A DNA stretch of 64,000 nucleotides from Calliopum simillimum (GCA_951812925.1 OX638368.1:4092001-4156000); one strand, 5' to 3'. Shown: positions 33,530-44,981, counted from the first letter of the stretch. The notes: generated by a model not told the origin, from the letters alone. Numbers and translations are program-made.

Positions 33530-36090
33530 TCTAGCCATAGTATTCAAATAATCAGCAAAGCCTTGGACCTATAATTTGTGATCATCTAGGATTTCTTTTA
33601 ATTCGTCAATGGCAACTATCCATAGAAGCGGTGACGGTACGCCTCCCTAGGGGTATCCTCTAGTTGTCCTTACAGTTAGTCTTTCTATACCCGCTTCATA
33701 GATAACTGTCCTTTTTTTAAGCATGTTGAGGATCCAATCAATGATCATTTCGGGTATTCCCTTTCTAATCAATGTTTCCTCAATTGACTTAAATGACGTG
33801 TTGTCAAAGGCTCCCTGCATGTAAATAGATGAACAGAGGGCTACTTTTTTGTCCCCCCAAAGCTTTCTCGATTTTGGCCATGAGGCTATGTATAGCGATT
33901 TCAGTCGATTTGCTTGATTGGTAAACATATTGTTCAGGATGTAGAGATGAATCCACGAGGAACACACCTCTAATATACTGATCAAAAATTTTCTCCATTG
34001 TTTTGAGAAGAAATGATGTTAGACTTATAGGCCGATAGGATTTGGGCGTGTGGTCTGCCTTTTTCCCTGCTTTAGGAATGAAAGCAACGTGGGCTTTGGT
34101 CCAATATTCAGGCGCTATTCCTAGTTCTAGGCTTAGTCTGAACGTATTAGTTAGAATGGACGCCAGTATATCTATACCTTTCTGCAGTAGACAAGGTTGA
34201 ATATTGTCTGCCCCAGGAGATTTAAATGGGCTGAAAGTGGAAACCGCCCATTTAACTTTGTCAATGGTAAAAGTTTTATGGGCTAAGGAGAGGTTTAGTC
34301 TGGTTACTACCAGGAATTTAGTATCCCTGATTGCTTCCCAAGACTCTTCGCTCCCAACACAGCCTAGTAAGTGTGCGCCCAGTAGTAACTGTCCGGTTTC
34401 TTCCATTTTCATTGGCCTTTTTCAGTGTTGAAATGCCAATTCAGTCGTCTCTTGTAAAGGGCTTTTGGAGTCTTGTAGCTGTTGGCAGTATCTCAATCCC
34501 TACACAGTACGCTCTCCATGATGTCTTTTCGACCGCCTCAACTCCTTGTTATAGTCTGTTAGGGCTGCTCTGTATATTGCAAAGTCCCCATTGGATTTAG
34601 CCCTATTAAAGAGTTGACGAACTTTTAGCCGCAGTTTATCCAACTCCCCGCTCCACCAGGGCACATTTCAAGAACGTCTTTTAATTGTTGGTGTGCAGTA
34701 GGGCTGTTCAGAAAAAAAATTTTTTTCGAATTTCTTAGATATACTTTGGCATCACGTTCTACATCATGACAGAATATCCCATAAATTTTTTCAGATTTTT
34801 AAATGCATTTTTAAAGGTGGCTCAAAGCAAAAGTATATTTTTAATATTTTTTTTTTAGCATTAATTATAAAATGTTGGCAAACAATTTGAAAAATTTGTT
34901 TTAGAGCCACTGAAAAACATTAATTTTGTTTGTTATTTAATGAACTTTAAAATCTACATTGTAATTTTGACAAAAAAAAATGTACACCTCTTAAAAAACG
35001 AAAAACTGCTTTAAAAAGGCGAAATTTAACGGTTTTTCAAAGAAAAAAGTCATCGTGCTTTAAACGAAATGAACATTTTTTTAATTTTTAAGATTTCATT
35101 CTAAAGAGCTCTTAAAAACCTTCAAGACAAGATACGCTAAGACTTTTTTGGGCCAGCAGGCTTGATGATATAACGTTTGAAACATAGTAATGCAGCCCCG
35201 TGAAAGGCAAAACGCTTTTTTACTCAAGAGGGAGGCATCTTACAAAAAAGTGCACATGGGATAAAATGCTTAGAATCATACAAGGAACAAGTGTGAAATG
35301 TTTTTTTTTTTTTTCAAAAAAAATTTATTAAATATGATGTTAAAAAAATTTTTTTTTCTAAAACAAAATAATAAAATAAAAACGATTCACACTTGTTCCT
35401 TACATGATTCTAAGCATTTTCTGCCATGTACACTTTTTTGTAAGATGCCTCCCTCTTGAGTAAAAAAGCGTTTTGCCTTTCACGGGGCTGCATTACTATG
35501 TTTCAAACGTTATATCATCGAGCCTGCTAGCCCAAAAAAGTCTTAACGTGTCTTGTCTTGAAGGTTTTTAAGAGTTCTTTTGAATGAGATCTTGAAAATT
35601 AAAAAATGTTCATTTCGTTTAAAGCACGATGACTTTTTTCTTTGAAAAACCGTTAAATTTCGCCTTTTTAAGGCAGTTTTTCGTTTTTTAAGAGGTGTAA
35701 ATTTTTTTTTTTTTGTCAAAATTACAATGTAGATTTTAAAGTTCATTAAATAACAAACAAAATTAATGTTTTTCAGTGACTCTAAAACAAATTTTTCAAA
35801 TTGTTTGCCAACATTTTATAGTTAATGCTAAAAAAAAAATATTAAAAATATACTTTTGCTTTGAGCCACCTTTAAAAATGCATTTAAAAATCTGAAAAAA
35901 TTTATGGGATATTCTGTCATGATGTAGAACGTGATGCCAAAGTATATCTAAGAAATTCGAAAAAAATTTTTTTGGTGAACAGCCCTAGTGTGCAGTTTTC
36001 TCGAAAGCATCAGTAATAGTAGTCGTTAATTAAGTTAACTTCACGACCTAGTTCTTGTGAGTAATTTTCCTGACCAGGCATTCAATACCC
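33530..36090 (-). pseudogene. LOA-like LINE reverse transcriptase, broken and interrupted
   Basis: Read on the minus strand from about 36090: a linker ending NVPWWSGELDKLRLKVRQLF (interrupted by the hAT-like element at 34699-35987), AALTDYNKELRRSKR, then RT motifs FSPFKSPGADNIQP, AFIPKAGKK, SYRPISLTSFLLKTMEKI, STEIAIHSL, GAFDNTSFKSIEE, and GGVPSPLLWIVAIDEL followed by FADYLNTM, where an active element has F/YADD. The motifs match the R1/LOA branch of non-LTR retrotransposons, best the LOA clade by eye. There is a frameshift at motif A, stops before GGVPS and KL-VQG, and the catalytic ADD is ADY, so it is inactive. The C-terminal half and 3' end are missing at 33530. Confidence 0.85.
34699..35987. 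mobile_element. hAT-like palindromic MITE, copy 1
   Basis: Perfect 12-bp ends TAGGGCTGTTCA / TGAACAGCCCTA (one arm has GGTGAACAGCCCTA) and an exact 8-bp duplication GTGTGCAG at 34691-34698 and 35988-35995. The two arms, about 640 bp each, are nearly identical inverted copies around a centre near 35340. The TAGGG-type termini with 8-bp target duplication fit the hAT superfamily. It split the LOA-like LINE, whose reading resumes cleanly on the other side. The minus-strand 67-codon frame 35543-35746 is shared with the second copy. Confidence 0.9.
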
Positions 36091-36183
36091 TGCTCAAGTT
36101 CATAAATATATACCTTTATTACCATTTTGATTTTATTATTTTATTAAAAATTATTTATGTTTGTTTAATATACAAATCCACAA

Positions 36184-36336
36184 GGCAGTAGAGGACGTAG
36201 TAGACCCAAAACCAACTGGAAAAGGTCGTTGGAAAAGGAAATCCAAGAATCGGGAAAATCGTGGCAAGAGATCAAAGTCATCGCAAGGGATCGTGACAAA
36301 TGGAGAGATTTCATATTGGCCCTATGCTCCTCCTAG
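36184..36336 (+). pseudogene. LINE ORF2 C-terminal tail fragment
   Basis: The frame from GGC at 36184 reads GSRGRSRPKTNWKRSLEKEI, then GKSWQEIKVIARDRDKWRDF, and ends ALCSS-stop at 36334. A basic G-R-P-x-x-W start followed by W-x-x-A-x-D-R-x-x-W-R-x-F-x-x-A-L-C is a well-known C-terminus of insect LINE proteins (RTE/CR1-like groups). A CATA microsatellite at about 36349-36377 follows, a typical LINE 3' tail. The rest of the element is absent upstream. Confidence 0.7.
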
Positions 36337-36347
36337 GAGTTAAAGGA

Positions 36348-36377
36348 GAATACATACATACATACATACATACAATA
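36348..36377 (+). repeat. CATA microsatellite, LINE tail
   Basis: About seven copies of CATA directly after the LINE stop codon; likely the repetitive 3' tail of that LINE. Confidence 0.8.
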
Positions 36378-36389
36378 TACAAATTTTAT

Positions 36390-36500
36390 ACCTCTTATTC
36401 ATGTGGGCCAGTAGTGGAGAGGATATGCATTTCTATCACACGAACGGACCACGGTGCGAATCCTAGTGCGGTTCTAGACAGTTTGTATTTTTTTTTTGCT
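36390..36500 (+). repeat. tRNA-like (SINE-type) segment
   Basis: GGGCCAGTAGTGGAGAGG resembles a pol III A-box (TGGCNNAGTNGG) and GGTGCGAATCCTAG, about 45 nt further on, resembles a B-box. Between them ATATGCATTTCTATCACACG matches the minus-strand segment at 25395-25512. A T-run follows at 36488. The arrangement suggests a tRNA-derived SINE head. No intact tRNA fold is evident, so it is not called a tRNA gene. Confidence 0.5.
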
Positions 36501-36867
36501 TCAGCTTTATAGTTTTTGTTCATTATTTTTTTTTTTTAACTTTACTGAGTTATTTCAGTGGGGAGTTGTCACTATTTGGATTGAAAATTCTGGTAAAATT
36601 TATTAGAAATAAAGTAGTACGTACTATTTTTTTTTCTCATTACAAATATCCTAAGATTCATCTTGGGGAGTGTGGCAGCTCTGAGCACTAAACACAGCTT
36701 TGGCAGACTGTGGCAACTCGATATGTGAATGACAACGGAGATGACGTTTTAGTTATAACATGACTGCGTAGCGGAGAGTGACGTGTGCCTTACTCTGAAA
36801 ATAATTATATTATTAAAAAACAATGAATACCTATTTAGAATAAAATAATTTAAATTTTATTACAGTA

Positions 36868-38175
36868 CAGTCATTTGGTAGTTTTACCTGGAAAGTTTTG
36901 CGGGATTTTTGCAAATGAGTTATTTTATAGATTTCGATGTGCTCTTTCAGAATTTCAACCTTGCTACCTCGAGTCGTGTTCGCTCGCACCGCCATATTGG
37001 AAAAATGGCGTCCAAAATCAGTTTTTTACAAATATCTCTTGAACGGTTACATTTAGAGAAAAATATTGTGGCGCAATATTGTAGCTTATAAAATTTCCTA
37101 TATAAATGGCCATCTTAATGTTTACGTACGACTTATAACTCAGGAGATATCCTAATTCAAAATTTGAAAAAAATTAGTAAATTGTGCATGCCGATTATGA
37201 GTAGGCAAAGTGATGTGTTGAGCTTAAAATTACGATAACTCATGAACGGTGAGTCACATGTTCAAAGTAAAAATATCTTTTTATAGGGAACTTCTTGCAA
37301 TTTAAGTCACATTTTTTTTTTTTTCGTGTGACCTATAGTTTGGGAGATATTTTTTTAACAAACCTAATATTTAGAAAAAAAACGTTTTTTCAAAAAATCT
37401 CCAAAACTTTTCGTTCTAGAAAAAAAAATGTTCTTGTGTTTTGTAGAACGTTTAATTCTCTATAAGAGTTTCTCCAAACAGTTTTTTCGTCCGAATTACC
37501 GTTCATGAGATATCGCGGCTTGAAAATCATTAAAATTGAACATAGTAGAGAGCATAGTACAATGTTCAATTATGAATGATTTTCAAGACGCGATATCTCA
37601 TGAAGGATAAGTCTGACGAAAAAATAGTTTAGAGAGACCCTTATAGGAAATTGAACGTTCTACAAAATGCGTGAACAATTTCTTTTCTAGAACGAACCGT
37701 TTTGGAGCTATTTTGTTAAAACGGTTTTTTTCTAAATTTCAGGTTTGTTGAAAAAAAAATCTCCTAAACTATAGGTCATGTAAAAAAAAAAAAATATGCA
37801 GCTTGTAGTGAAATTAACTCCCTACAAAAGGATGTTTTTTTTTGAACGTGTGACTTACAGTTCATGAGTTATCGTAATTTTAAGCTCAACATATCACTGT
37901 GCCTACACGTAAGCGATATGCACAATTTGCTAATTTTTTTAAAATTTTGAACTAGGATATCTCCTGAGTTATAATTCGTACGTAAACATTTAAAAAATTA
38001 TTTATATAGGAAATTTTATAAGCTACAATATTGCACCACAATATTTTTCTCTAAATGTAACCGTTCAAGAGATATTTGTAAAAAACTGATTTTGGACGAA
38101 ATCTATAAAATAACTCATTTGCAAAAATCCCGCAAAACTTTCCAGGTAACATAATTTTATTCTCCCAAATGATTG
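36868..38175. mobile_element. TA-flanked palindromic element, ~1.3 kb
   Basis: The ends CAGTCATTTGG / CCAAATGATTG are flanked by TA on both sides (36866-36867, 38176-38177), as for Tc1/mariner-type MITEs. The arms pair to a centre near 37545 (GATATCGCG-CTTGAAAATCATT mirrored). The left arm has about 75 bp (roughly 36940-37012, including CACCGCCATATTGG) missing from the right arm, the only large asymmetry. Diverged fragments lie at 13690-13930 and 51020-51440. Confidence 0.8.
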
Positions 38176-38179
38176 TACT

Positions 38180-38985
38180 ATTATTCAATATAGAAATATT
38201 GGGTTTTTTCTGATTGATACAAAATTCTTGCTGAGGAGAAAAACCGAAATTACAATCACAAGTAATCTGTTGCTGTTTTTTTCAATGTTTTCTATATTTT
38301 CGAAATTTTCTGCATTTACTTAAATGCGTGTCTTTAAATAAATTGAATTTTTTTTTTTTCAGCGCTGCAATTTTATGTTTAAAATCCTCGAAGCTAAAAG
38401 TTTTATCCGCTTTATGCACTGCAAAAGCAGCGTTCCAAGGCCAAGCTTACGCTTCCATTTCTTTGCTGTCTTCTGTTTTTGTTTGTTTCGGCTGCCTGTA
38501 GCTTTTGTGTGCATTGCATTTTAAAGACCATTGCCACGAATTAAGGTCAAAATGTTGCAAAAATAGGCCAAAAAGAAAAGCCAATGACGAAGAAAATGAA
38601 AAGCAAACAAGTTGCTTCCTTTTTTTGTTACTTCGATTTTTCTTTTGATGCTTGTCCTATTTTTTTTTTCTGGCAAATTTAATTCGTCTTTTGTTTGCAG
38701 CCACAATGTTCACTTTTCCGTTTTTTTTTTTTTTTTTTTGGTTTTTCGCATTTAAAAATTTTGCGGCTGCGTTGATGAATGTTACCCACTGCTTATCCTT
38801 TGTGCAATATACAGTGGGGTAAAAAGTATTTCTTACTGTTGAATAATTCTGCATTTAAGTTGGCTAAAAGTGTAAGAGCAGACCAGTATGTACATATGTA
38901 TGATTAAACAATGCTGGGAAAAATTTTAATTAAAATTTTTTTTCGCTGCGTTGATTAACCGGATTGAAATGAGAACAAAGAAATC
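38180..38985. other. Spacer
   Basis: AT-rich with a T-run at about 38721-38740. The minus-strand frames 38521-38706 and 38657-38854 start from or run through homopolymers and are not supported. Confidence 0.4.
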
Positions 38986-38989
38986 AGCA

Positions 38990-39470
38990 AAGATCTCCAT
39001 TCAAACTGGATGTCTGTCTGTCAGTCTGTCCGTTGAAATCATTTTAATATTTTTTGGGAACAAGATAAATGAATAAAATTTGTTGTACTGCCTTCGTCAT
39101 CAAGGTTAATTTGACTTATTAAAAATGAGTGAAATCAGTATGCAATGCAAATTTAAAAATATTTTTCACGACAATGCAATCAACTTACTTATAAATGCAA
39201 AAGACTGTAAGCGCAAGCTCTGAGCGAAAACTGGGCGCACTCGGACAAGAGGGCGTGGCATATCCTATATAAGCATAAGCTTTAAAATGCTTTACAGAAA
39301 GCGGTTTTTGAGATACTCCAACTTAACTTCACTCAGGTACTGAGAACAGTAAGTGCGGAGCTGAGCAAAAGCTATGTGAATTTGAACAAGAGGTCGTGAC
39401 ACCTCCCTTACAAGCCAAATTTTCAAAATACTGCAGTGTGGGGTTTTTAATGTATGCCCAGCAGTTCACT
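38990..39470 (+). repeat. DINE-1-like fragment without head
   Basis: GTCTGTCTGTCAGTCTGTCCG, a ATGAGTGAAATCAGT block, then two units with GAGGGCGTGGCATA and GAGGTCGTGACACCTCC. It lacks the hairpin start and the CTAG end. Same orientation as the copies at 28.7 and 30.7 kb. Confidence 0.6.
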
Positions 39471-40635
39471 TAAATTTTCAATTAAAATTTTACATTTTTT
39501 TTAAAGTAATAGAAATAGCTGCTTTTTTTGACCACCAAAACCCTTCCCGTTTGCACGGGCCTGGTAAAGTATATTATTTTACAAAAAAAAAAAAAAATAT
39601 AAAATTATTAAGAATTAAATTTGCTTTACTATTCCATGGCGTTTGCCTGGTGTGCAGTTTTGACGCTGACACTAACACAAATAGCGGAATTAAATAGGAA
39701 ACACTGAAATAAATGAAAATGAAACGGAAAAAGAAATGAAATAAGGGAAATGAAAGCGCATTTTTTCCAAAAAATGACGTTGCTTTGTTGTGGTGATTGT
39801 TGTTGCAACGACGTAAATTGTTGCAATTAAATTATTTTATGGTTTTTTTTTTTGTTTATTCTTCTGAAGATGCGAGTAGATCTTTCTTCTTTTTGCCAAC
39901 CATGCAGTCGTTTATTATTCTGAAGAACTGGAGCAGAAGCAACTAATTGAATGTTGTTTTCTATTCGAATGCATTTCGAAAGTTACATGTAACCACCAGC
40001 ACAGCACAGCATGCAAAGGATTTGCTTTGTTGGATGGGGTAAAAATTACACAAAGCATATCAATTTTATTGTAAGAAATTTATTTATTTGAATTTCTATT
40101 TTATGATTCAAAGCAAAAATATCATAATTGCTTATAATTTTTCATTTAATTAAATCTTGTGTCTGGCCATTTTGCTTCATTTGACAAAGTGTTAATTTTG
40201 ATTTGGTTATTTAAAATATGTAGCATTGTACAACATTTTTGAGTTCATCGAATCCTTACAATTTTTGAATGCTATTCCTGAAAGTACTTGAACTTACTAG
40301 CAAAATAATATTTTGCTTGTTAGACTCTAAGTCGGATTTAATAGTACGACTATATCTCGTAAAACGTTTGGTATTTTGTTTTCCTATCTACAGCAAAGTT
40401 GAAGCTATTGACTAAACGAAAAAAATGTTCGACAAACTGATTCGAAAAAATTGCATCTTGAGCCTCAAATCACTAAAATACGAAAAAATTATACCATATC
40501 TACCAAACTGTTCTGTATTTTGCTAAACAATTAAAACAGAGTTGTAGCCAAGATTAAATTGAGCAAAATTTTTGAGCACGCCACTACCAATCCAGTACTC
40601 CATGATACTGTTTTGTCCCTACATACCGGCAAAAC
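39471..40635. other. Spacer, nothing recognised
   Basis: AT-rich; no gene or clear element boundary. The minus-strand frame 39629-39826 has no motif. Confidence 0.4.
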
Positions 40636-40639
40636 TCCA

Positions 40640-41060
40640 AAACACTAAAAAAAAAAAAAATCCAAAAAAAAAAACATCAAAAAGAACATCCATAAAAACA
40701 TTCAAAAAAAAACATCCAAAAATAAATACATCCAAAAATAAAAACATCCAAACAAAAACATCCAAAAAAACCTCCAAAAATAAAAACATCCAAAAAAAAG
40801 CACCCAAAAAAACATCCAAAAATAAAAACATCCATAAAAAACATGCAAAAATAAAAACATCCAAAAAAAATATCCAAAAAAAACACCCAAAAAGCACATC
40901 CAAAAAAAAGCAACCAAAAAAAACATCCAAAAATAAAAACATCCAAAAAAAAATATCAAAAAAAAAAATATTCAAAAAAACATCCAAAAAAAAATTTTTT
41001 ATAGGATGTTTTTATTTTTGGAGGTTTTTTTATAGATATTTTTTATAGGATGTTCTTTTT
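40640..41060. repeat. AAAACATCCAAAAAT minisatellite
   Basis: Irregular tandem units of AAAACATCCAAAAAT run from 40640 to about 40995, then switch sense (ATAGGATGTTTTTATTTTTGG) to about 41060. Open frames on both strands, including one of 158 codons, are Lys-Thr-Ser or Phe-Trp-Met-Phe repeat translations. Frames open on several registers at once show this is composition, not coding. Confidence 0.85.
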
Positions 41061-41104
41061 TTTGGATATTTTGATCAGCTTTATTTTAAAATGTTATTCT
41101 GGAG

Positions 41105-41745
41105 TTTTACAGTAAGAGTGAAATTTCGAAGGTGATAGAGGAGGCCTAGACTAACAAAAAATTTCAACAGAAGGGGGGGGGTTAAAATAAAACCCTAAGG
41201 GTTATAGGATTAAAACTGATTTGCTGACTTGTTTTAGAAAAACAAATTTCTTGGACCACCTAGCAATTTAGAGAAAATTTTTTTAAGAAAATTTTCAGCT
41301 AATTGTATGGGCTTTGTTCTGAACCTTAAATTTTGACATTTTAAATTTTTTTCTTAATTTTTGAATTTGGCGGGTATTTAAGTATGAAAAAGTTTCTATT
41401 AACATGCCTTTTTATAATTTTTTTTGAATCCTTGTTAAATATCCTTTAAGTCGATTTCACATTTGTTACACCAACTTTTTAATTTGACGTTACAAAAAAA
41501 AACTTTTCTATGTAACATGCGTTGCGCTGCATATGATGTGCTCGCTACACGCGCTGCCCTTTATCTACTGGAGCCTTCAAATGGATTGTTTTTAAAAGTT
41601 TTTTTTTTTTTCTTGACCTCAATTAAAAAAATTGGTCTAATAAATGTGCAACCGAATTAAAGAAAATTTATTGGGAATCCAAACAAAGTTTTACCAAGGT
41701 ATGTTAATAGGACCTTTTTCGTAATAAAATGGCTGCCAAAGTCAA
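41105..41745 (+). mobile_element. Family A copy, left arm and centre
   Basis: Starts GAAGGTGATAGAGGAGGCCTAG, passes the G-run, the ACTGATTTGCTGACTTGTTT block, a centre with ATGATGTGCTCGCTACACGC and TACTGGAGCCTTCAAATGGA, and ends near ATGGCTGCCAAAGTCAAAAA, the beginning of the right arm. Both extreme tips are missing. This copy shows the uninterrupted centre for comparison with 10650-11080. Confidence 0.75.
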
Positions 41746-42560
41746 AAAAAAAGGGATTTTTCATGTTGCACTGTGTAGACAATACAAAAAAAATAGCAAA
41801 TTGTTTTATTAAAAATGTTTTCAAAGTTGTACAGCCAAAAAAAAAAAATGTTAACACATTCCCAGTAGGAAATAGCTGTCAAGTCCATGTCTTAATTTTA
41901 ATTTATTTTATTTTATCACTGTAGGTACATAATATTAAAAAATTTAGTGCATGTTATTAACATTAACAATTATTGGGGTTAACACTTTTGATTTTATACT
42001 CAACGCTTTGACCTTATTGCACTGCAATCAAACCACGATTGAATTGTTTTGCCAAGAGCAGCGCCTTTTATATCTACAGCTGGTTGCAATACTAGAAATT
42101 TCAAATTTTCGGATATGGCAGAGCATGAGACGTCTAATAGATCACCTTTTAAATATTCATTAAGTGACCAAAGGACAGATATCGTTAACCTATTTCCAAC
42201 TACTATTCGGTTAATCGGACATGCAAATTGTCCATTTTTCACTGCCCTTAAGCCTCATGGCATTAAAATTTTCTCAACCTCCCAATATGTGTTGCGTTGG
42301 TAGCTGGCATCTTTGAACTGGCATCGACGATATTTAGCCTCATGCTGACGGACTATGAGGTGTTCAAAAACCACGTTTGGTTGTAAGGGACTTAAAGGAA
42401 TAGTTCAAGAGCCAACGTTCGATTAATCGAATACTTGATTTTTCGACATAACGGGAAAACGAGTGGGCATAGATTTCGAATCAGGGGGCCTCAATTACTC
42501 TACAAAAGTTAAAAATTTTTTGCAGCGCGGTTGGGTAAGGACTAAACACGTTCGAAATCT
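41746..42560. other. Unassigned; overlapping open frames
   Basis: 42000-42303 is open on both strands (80 and 84 codons) with fairly balanced codon composition, unlike neighbouring AT-rich DNA, but neither translation shows a motif I recognise. It may be remnant coding sequence of an old element. Confidence 0.3.
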
Positions 42561-42564
42561 TATA

Positions 42565-42850
42565 CACAGAGAAAACAGCATTGTCAAAAGTGGCAGAAAC
42601 GTGGTTATTTTAACCACGTGGTGACCCAAATTTTGAACATAGCTCGTTGTTGGCAGTTTTTGACCACGTTTCGTTGCTGATTTGGATTTAACGTCGCTTG
42701 GCAACCAGCGTTGTTGAATAATTTTGAACCATGTTCGTGAGTGATTTAGCAACGGATTTTACAAATACGAGCTTGGAGCGTTGTTAAATCCAAATCAGCA
42801 ACAAAACTTAGTTAAAACACTCACGAACGTGGTTTTTTCTTCGCTCTGTG
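42565..42850. mobile_element. TA-flanked MITE with CACAGAG ends
   Basis: CACAGAGAAAA and the inverted CTCTGTG are flanked by TA at 42563-42564 and 42851-42852. Inside, GTTGCTGATTTGGATTTAACG is mirrored as CGTTGTTAAATCCAAATCAG, and AACCACGT occurs on both sides. Length 286 bp; no coding content. Confidence 0.75.
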
Positions 42851-42853
42851 TAT

Positions 42854-44525
42854 GAATTATTGTGTTATAATGCGACATTTTCCGATTATTTAGAATACAG
42901 TGGGGCTAGTAAATAAAGTCTGGTGTAATAGTTAGTTTGAACAAATATTGCAATGTTAATTTGTCATTTGTTTTTGTTTTTTTTTTTTTTTTTGCAGCTA
43001 AGTAAAAACCTAAAGGAATTGACTTTTAAATTGTCTCTATTCTTGCCTCATTAAATTTTGGTTTCTCAATGAAATTGTCCACACTATGTCGAAGAATAGA
43101 TTTAGTGATTTACCATAAACACTTTTCACTTGAGATGCTTAGCTTAAGCTTTAAGTGTGTTTCACCATTCCCTTAAGTGTATTGGTTCTGGTTTTTTTTT
43201 TTTTTTTTTTCTATCACACCCAGCCTCCCAATTTCCCCATTCTTTAGTACCACATGTGGTTAAGTCTTCACTTAATCGAAAGCGCGCCGCACGTTGGAAA
43301 TTTAATCCATTTCGGTTTCTGCATCAGCGCAGTTTCGTTTAATCTATTTAAAAGGAAGAAGGCAAAGGCGACGACGACGACGACGCCAACGACGAAGGAT
43401 AAAGTTAGCGAAGGTCGTTGCGGTTTTGTGGCTTCATGTGATAAAGCGAGTGAATTCTTTCATAGCGAATGCGAAAACCGAAGAATTTTATTATTTTCAA
43501 TTTCCGTTTTAAAAGTAAGCCAAAAAATATGCAACAAAAATGTATTAAGTTGTTGGCAGACTCTTACTCTTACTAAGCTAAGGTTTATAAATAACCTAAA
43601 TAAAAGAATTTCTAATTAATTTTTGGATAAGAAAGGAGTGTGCGAATCTTAAACTTAGCCAAGTCAACTACAGTGATATTGAGAAAGTCAATGAAATTCC
43701 ATACATACTACAGCAAATTTGTTAATTTCACATACATCCCAATTAATTAACACACAAAAATTTATATTATAAATGAATGCATGTGTTAAATTGACCTTTG
43801 CGAGTTTCGAAGGACACAATGTCACATTCACTTATTTTCAATTTTCCATTTATTTATATACCAGGAATTTCCCTCGATAAATTGTCAAACGAATATCTCT
43901 GTTATTAGTAGCCATCATTGCCATCATCCTCAACTATTTGTCTGTTCATTCACTTTAATAAACGATTGCTTGCACCGCAGGATTCCCTTATGTCGTTGTC
44001 TTCGTTCGTGTGCTTTTGTCTGTATTTTATTACAGTTCGTTGTTGTCCTGCTGCGCTTTGTTACTTAAGCGAAAATTGAAAAAGTTTGTTTTTCTAGATG
44101 TGATGTTCTTGTTGCCACACTGTTATTTTGGCTTTTACTTTTCCCAATACGGAACATGGCCAAATGTCAAGCTTAAACCTGATACTTTGATAAAGCTGGT
44201 AATGTTCTGCGATATATTGATTTTGCAAATGCAAATGAGACTTTGTCTAAATTTTAACAATCCTTAGAGTGTCTAAGTTTTTAAAAGTCGTTTTTCGCCT
44301 TGAAGTCTCCCAATATTAACGCTTAGCTTATCACATAATAGAAGATTTTGGTGCCATAAGAGCGCAATTTTAAGCAAAATTATTGTTTTTCATACAAATT
44401 TGAACCAGTCTAATATAAGTATAGTGTAGTCTTCCTAATAGAAACTAAGCTTTTAACTTTTCCAATTGGATCATTATTTTCCGAGATATAAGGAAATCCT
44501 AACTCCATACAGTCCTAGTCATGAG
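42854..44525. other. Single-copy-like spacer
   Basis: Contains a T-run (about 43191-43210), a CGACGACGACG patch (43369-43395) and ordinary AT-rich DNA. The frames 43157-43342, 43254-43619 and 44010-44267 carry no recognisable domain, and the second runs through the CGA repeat. Confidence 0.4.
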
Positions 44526-44529
44526 TAAA

Positions 44530-44690
44530 ATTAGACTTTGTCTTGGCTTGGTAAGTTTTCGTGATCAAGACAAAGACCAAGGCGGTGATATAATTTCAAG
44601 ACAAAGGCTAGTATGGTCTTGGTCTTAGCCTTAGTCAGGATGATTGTCAAGACCAAGACTGTTTTGCGGTCTTGGTAATTTATGGTTAAC
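44530..44690. repeat. AAGACCAAGAC repeat, relative of the 6.1-kb MITE
   Basis: Dense GTCTTGGTCTT / AAGACCAAGAC words in both orientations, as at 6055-6203 but more diverged and without clear TAGTGATGA ends. Confidence 0.5.
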
Positions 44691-44981
44691 AGGTGTGCCA
44701 TGCCCCTTTCGAGAATAAAATCATCTCTCAATTCAAAATTTGGCATCTTAAAAACACAACTGCTTTGGAAAAATAAAGTTTTGAAATTTTGAATACTCAA
44801 TAAATTTTTGTATGTAGATTTTTCTGGCTTTATTCCCAAAAAATTTTCTGCTGTTATTTCCTATGGTCTAATTTCTGTGAGCTCTCAAATTTGTCGTAAT
44901 AAGAAAGCAATGACGGGAAGAACTCACGAATATCTGGCAATCTATAAAGGATTGAAAGGATCTGCCGATGTGGTTATCTAT

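Noticed and set aside
35543..35746. Lys-rich 67-codon frame as a gene
   Set aside because: It lies in the arm of a non-autonomous palindrome; the mirrored arm has the frame broken by a homopolymer difference.
40572..41048. 158-codon open frame, the longest low-complexity frame on the plus strand
   Set aside because: It is a translation of the AAAACATCCAAAAAT satellite; several other frames on the opposite strand are open over the same stretch.
42000..42303. Opposed open frames of 80 and 84 codons as a gene
   Set aside because: Balanced composition is suggestive, but neither strand shows a recognisable motif, splice pattern or promoter; left as unassigned.
43254..43619. 121-codon frame through a CGACGACGACG patch
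   Set aside because: The Thr run is repeat-derived and no family motif is visible on either side.
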